Origin: Neobacillus bataviensis
Lineage (GTDB): Bacteria; Bacillota; Bacilli; Bacillales_B; DSM-18226
DNA: 64,000 nt
NCBI RefSeq assembly: GCF_019969725.1
Contig: NZ_JAHXYW010000016.1
Span: 1-64,000 of the forward strand
Direction of reading: 5' to 3'
Of the stretch, positions 61,901 to 64,000 are shown piece by piece. Every line of letters starts with the position of its first letter. The stretch's first letter is position 1. The notes under the pieces were generated by a model. The model had not been told where the DNA came from, did not search any database, and was given only the letters and a program-made list of their open reading frames with translations. A program made the position numbers and the translations under genes.

Positions 61901-64000
61901 TTTATAATCGCAAGCTGCATTTATTCTGGCTCGTGTTCACGGAAAAACCGTCCAAAATCAGGAAAATCCCGCCTGCACAGCCTACCAGTGGACCGAAGGA
62001 TGCGCCAGAGCCGCCAAAGATTCTGGAAGTCCAATTGGCCTGGAGCGTGAAGAGGGAGACAGGATGGACGGCGAAGAAGATCGCCAATCGCAAACTGATT
62101 CATCCGTGGGAGAGACCCTACTTTGCTTATAACGTGAAGCCATTTTACCAATCTTCTGCCAACGAACTGTGGCTGGATATCTATCTGTCTACATCGAAAG
62201 AATTCAATAATCGGCAGTTTTATGACCCTTATCTGGATCAATTTGCCGAATTGACAGGCAACCGATTCCATGAGACGTATTTGCCCTGGCATTCCGCTTC
62301 GTTTGTCTTTGATGGGGATGTCAAGGAAGTGAAGCTTAAGCCATTGAACGGAAAGTATCATTTATCCGGTCCAGGCAGAAACGTAAATGACGCAGTCGCA
62401 ACCAATTCTTACGTATATGTAAATGAAAATTTTGGCGAAGATGGGGCCAACATCACCATGCTCCTGGATAATGAGGTAAGAGAGCGGCTAGCCTTGCCAA
62501 ACGGCATGCATTATCACAATACCCGCTTGACCAATAACCGGCAGGAAGCGATCAATGACCATGAACTTCGGGTGCTGGAAAATAATAAGACAACGACCTT
62601 GCTTACGGGTGCGCTCCCTCCATTCGAGCTGGTGATAACCCAGCAGGACGGGCAATTCAATACATTAATGAATGATCATCCTTTTGTCTACCAGGATAAA
62701 GAGCGGGCGTTTTTCATCAAGCCGGAATGGCAGCGAATCATAAACGACAAGGGCTCCACCTATATGAGTATGGAGTATAGGGCACTGCCGTTTTATCATC
62801 CTTATACAGCGCTGTTTATTCGTGAACTGAACCGGGGGGGTTTGGATGGGCTGCTCAAACGGAAAATTCAGACAGAACCAAAAGCCTTCCTGCCACGAGG
62901 CGTCAATCCATTTTCTTTCGATCGCTATCATCGTACTTCCGTTGTTGAGCCCGATGAAACGGTTCAATCTGAAATGGTCGACTTTAGCTTTGGCGGCGCG
63001 TATGCGATATACAACTGGGAGATATTTTTCCATGCACCGATGATGATCGCCTGCAAGCTCAGCCAGAATCAGCGGTTCGAGGAAGCGATGCGATGGTTCC
63101 ACTACATCTTTGACCCAACAAATATTGAATCCGAACCAAGTCCGCAGCGATATTGGGTGACAAAGCCGTTTTACCAGTATAATGAAGCAGACTATCGGAA
63201 GCAGCGCATTGAACAGATTCTCTCACAGCTTGATATAGAAGAAAATAAAGGCCAACTGAAAGCCTGGAGGAACCATCCCTTCAAGCCTCATTTGATTGCC
63301 CGCTATCGTCCTGTTGCTTATCAACGCCATGTAGTAATGAAGTATCTGGATAACCTAATCGCATGGGGTGATCAGCTGTTTCGCCAAGATACCGTGGAAT
63401 CAATTAATGAAGCTTCCTTGCTTTACATGCTTGCCTATGAACTGCTGGGGCCGCGTCCTGAACAAGTGCCGAACGTGAAGCATCAGGATATGAGTTTCAA
63501 TGAATTAGAGTCTGGCCTCGATGAACTCGGTAATGCCCGTTTCGATGTAATCATCGAAGATTACCTGCCTCCGTTGGATACGGTGCCGGCAATCGATAAC
63601 TCCGAGACTTTGCCAGCCATCACGACGTTTTATTTCTGTATCCCAAACAACGACATGCTTCTTGGATATTGGGATACGGTAGAAGACCGCTTGTTCAAGA
63701 TCCGCCACTGCATGAATATCGATGGTGCGGTCCGTCAGCTGCCGCTGTTCGAACCACCAATCGATCCGCCTGTGCTGGTGAAAGCTGCATCGGCAGGCAT
63801 GGATTTGAGCAGTGTACTGGCAGATGTACGGGTCGCAACACCACATTACCGGTTCAGAGTGGTCGTACAGAAAGCCATCGAGTTTTGCAATGAAGTCCGA
63901 ACACTGGGTGAGAAGCTGCTGTCTGCCCTAGAGAAAAAAGATGCCGAAGGCTTGGCACTTTTACGTTCCCAGCACGAGATACAGTTGCTCGAAGCCGTGA
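55906..64000 (+). CDS. TcA toxin-complex subunit with N-terminal peptidoglycan-binding repeats (3' truncated by window)
   Basis: At least 2,698 residues; the frame is open from ATG 55906 (5 nt after AGGGAGG) to the window end. Residues 1-315 hold four PG_binding_1-like repeats, each with a G-x-T-T/S-x-x-A-h-x-x-h-Q block and a T-G-x-h turn: TTVKAFKELQKQHGLPPTGK, STRQAIKKFQEQAGLAQDGK, TTTQAIKSLQTKYNLPQTGQ and TTREAVLAYQQKEVLPETGQ. A transthyretin-like domain (YKVCGTVRDELMQPKSNMTI) lies at about 325-440. The VRP1/TcA body follows, with CQCEDCQSLYGPAAYLTDLL from residue 902. Further on are the neuraminidase-like beta region and the receptor-type block WEIFFHAPMMIA...FHYIFDPT. The end (EKLLSALEKKDAEGLALL) is the start of the pore-forming helical domain. 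TcA forms the pentameric injection channel. Confidence 0.93.
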   Translation, partial: MNKLNFKLDKITKTDISNLHAALIKLKLPIAANEMDEKLIGDTTVKAFKELQKQHGLPPTGKLTEETLGVVNRELFDRFHASSKTRAARLHRLLANLGLSVTTEEKNRRIVGESTRQAIKKFQEQAGLAQDGKITEDILDKMQQEEIKRRYSSKTQISKLQYMIQRSLKIASLPDIIAQTELKEKNIGATTTQAIKSLQTKYNLPQTGQLDKATLDRIQSIAASRGVRKPQMGKPQATELAMIKGKLRLNKVSPQVANLQRALAHLGYSISQEEYKAKKFGKTTREAVLAYQQKEVLPETGQVETLTLRSLNTTILTVNPDAALASTMLYKVCGTVRDELMQPKSNMTIKVYEKLLEGESAAPLAVKKNFLNGFFDVAYPPPIDSKTGKVKEPLHLVVKLFNEVNQQVGQPQFLYQVSQTQWVNFNMGGLYKGEPEYTEILKVLLLKLGTKKVTDLSETPVNPQVTQLGKETGLPTDYIMRMILSQLISASTKNSVLTPEVFYSFIRQQVPSTLPDDLLRATNDWKSITVLTESALTGIIFSSESLWEQMLNNAVQQNLVPATLTMSKTQIIQEFRNLKQLYTLEKPILIGDGNLKSLLAESAISLVNYNLVADLFIKHNGFNEKFWAALQTSAIGVNVAKGFEVIVNLGNISKNHIPTVRFLKSKIASQPLIYKSPSSFAKLDQQAWISLINANGKSVPADMPGADADKRVAAYAVVLQSRAEALFPSVALVAAVKRGVKHILQKLDAVAAFIDNHPDFDFKRQNIDKYLLDHPGILLDAKTIEETKLLQRVHKLVPDAITGKAVLEEGLHSSSQIYFTGKKRLTDMLAKQGVEAKQASALYEQSKLRYMQILGYLMNFRSDFHAGSPQAISKQTYTTEEIQETVGDIPDLETLFGSQDFCQCEDCQSLYGPAAYLTDLLRFLKEHDSLITRDGRVLTVKDILFDRRPDLGNIKLNSGNTETPMPYIDLVCEILENYMDPKQTSFAYQTTGDAKESRAFPQYIRPEAYDALAVADYPMDSTFNLWQEEARILLDYLKVPRVQLMEAFLDRSNSSVEMSIAAEYFGLSSYEAKMITLRVDPNQPGAIDVLQKYWGEKGKCWSPATPAFEGINVTLQEVPMSLLLKRLKLSYLELLELLQLKWLGIPQQSMAGICDLAILRVTQLNAELFDRIHRFIRLWRKTGWKMWELDLLIRNEKIGANELNSDTLIHLKQFKQLQEKLALPVEILLTFYGNINAEQRVKPDHPDQKIPPLYHRIFLNKAIINPEDSHFKLNGTLPERIDQLKLIDETLTFEASGDYTPVPTILSALAIKQSDFEILREKTDNHLSMASLSALLRYSYLARSLKLSVKDLWLLMKMTNKLDAGNHPFLSVQTTLDFIKDFEAVKRSGLTLVELDYLLTDNLASAAGLRQETMVKLITNLHNILASHEQTNERLGLDEIKTEQILTFNTDGLEGMTDEQVLSAIKPLQEILKSTDLAAEERDYIIRYNPTEGYEKKALAEHITKLQEGLKDLLDQKSKAIVAHMAAAFGLSDHQAKFLLETLELKDVKETLLKHLTDKSLPQEQLFPIYILMHKIAILVLRMKIDSQDLVYVQSNHSALDVLDLASLPIKEKASIPEFKQWFNLFQLLDFKAVYPEPEEASLLQILDQASDTNTTVADIHQSLNQMMQWNTDDLAELHAAWHLTKEDYRTSEVFARLQRSFDQMKMTGVNSKTMLVWAERDKASAQKQTARQIRLAVKSKYEQEDWLDKITPLQDILREKKRQALVAYHLEKSQRTQTQRITLNGLDIPNPLYWDDSNALFKYFLIDVEMSSCMLTSRIKQAISSIQLFVQRCFLNLENRYVQVSQDEKEDVSSENAWSQWKWMKNFRIWEANRKVFFYPENWLEPELRDDKSPFFEELENEIMQNDITHEHVEEAFFNYLHKVDDVANLEVCALYHEMEELNPHELGYEINIVHVIARTKSFPSVYYYRKYDMNYGAWSAWEKIETDITGNHIVPVIYNRKLHLFWLVFTEKPSKIRKIPPAQPTSGPKDAPEPPKILEVQLAWSVKRETGWTAKKIANRKLIHPWERPYFAYNVKPFYQSSANELWLDIYLSTSKEFNNRQFYDPYLDQFAELTGNRFHETYLPWHSASFVFDGDVKEVKLKPLNGKYHLSGPGRNVNDAVATNSYVYVNENFGEDGANITMLLDNEVRERLALPNGMHYHNTRLTNNRQEAINDHELRVLENNKTTTLLTGALPPFELVITQQDGQFNTLMNDHPFVYQDKERAFFIKPEWQRIINDKGSTYMSMEYRALPFYHPYTALFIRELNRGGLDGLLKRKIQTEPKAFLPRGVNPFSFDRYHRTSVVEPDETVQSEMVDFSFGGAYAIYNWEIFFHAPMMIACKLSQNQRFEEAMRWFHYIFDPTNIESEPSPQRYWVTKPFYQYNEADYRKQRIEQILSQLDIEENKGQLKAWRNHPFKPHLIARYRPVAYQRHVVMKYLDNLIAWGDQLFRQDTVESINEASLLYMLAYELLGPRPEQVPNVKHQDMSFNELESGLDELGNARFDVIIEDYLPPLDTVPAIDNSETLPAITTFYFCIPNNDMLLGYWDTVEDRLFKIRHCMNIDGAVRQLPLFEPPIDPPVLVKAASAGMDLSSVLADVRVATPHYRFRVVVQKAIEFCNEVRTLGEKLLSALEKKDAEGLALLRSQHEIQLLEAV

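Overview
The window is Bacillota DNA, most likely from a spore-forming Bacillaceae (Bacillus, Neobacillus or Peribacillus type). The support is low overall G+C, strong AGGAGG-type ribosome sites, many TTG and GTG starts, a YjcZ-type sporulation peptide, Spo0A-box-like sequences, a T-box riboswitch and Bacillus-like gene families. No rRNA, tRNA, CRISPR array or replication origin was seen.

Layout. 1-11 kb is a decayed accessory stretch: small membrane or hypothetical genes separated by copies of a dispersed 'taacgggtgc' hairpin repeat. It holds several broken genes: a nonsense-disrupted hypothetical, a 5'-deleted and frameshifted LTA synthase remnant, a frameshifted small membrane gene and a nonsense-disrupted FMN reductase. 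A few intact housekeeping genes lie among them (LMW tyrosine phosphatase, VOC protein, acyl-CoA thioesterase, FG-GAP-like protein). 11.5-19.8 kb is one operon: asparaginase II, a five-part peptide/glutathione-type ABC importer, and an AAA+ regulator that lacks the sigma-54 contact loop. 20-22 kb holds a TetR gene divergent from a CMD-cupin pair, with operator-like palindromes between. 22.2-26.3 kb holds a GH18 lipoprotein and a flavin amine oxidase in convergent orientation; an IS3-family element has inserted into the hairpin between them. 26.5-28 kb holds a DUF2178/XRE pair and a DUF4386 protein. 28-30.7 kb holds a tyrosine-specific T-box controlling phenylalanine hydroxylase and GTP cyclohydrolase I, a tyrosine-from-phenylalanine unit. 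A P450, a YjcZ-like peptide and a 104-bp tandem repeat follow. 33-38 kb is a five-gene xanthine-dehydrogenase (puc-like) operon.

38.6-64 kb is the most striking part. Two tandem, very large secreted subtilases (about 1,360-1,380 aa), each ending in a dockerin-like double EF-hand, share upstream sequence blocks. They are followed by an insecticidal-type Tc toxin locus. This consists of a fused TcB-TcC cocoon protein of about 2,514 aa and a TcA subunit of at least 2,698 aa that runs off the window. The TcBC C-terminal effector region has an unusual layout: an unrecognised domain, five 15-residue PGRP repeats, a Thr/Ser run and a transmembrane helix. The TcA N-terminus carries four peptidoglycan-binding-like repeats and a transthyretin-like domain. 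A good sigma-A promoter with a perfect 14-bp palindrome over its -10, and a 25-codon leader ORF, precede the Tc genes. The Tc genes look richer in G+C than their neighbours, which would fit acquisition by transfer. The inferred system is secreted proteases plus a wall-attached or wall-crossing toxin injector aimed at a eukaryotic host such as an insect.
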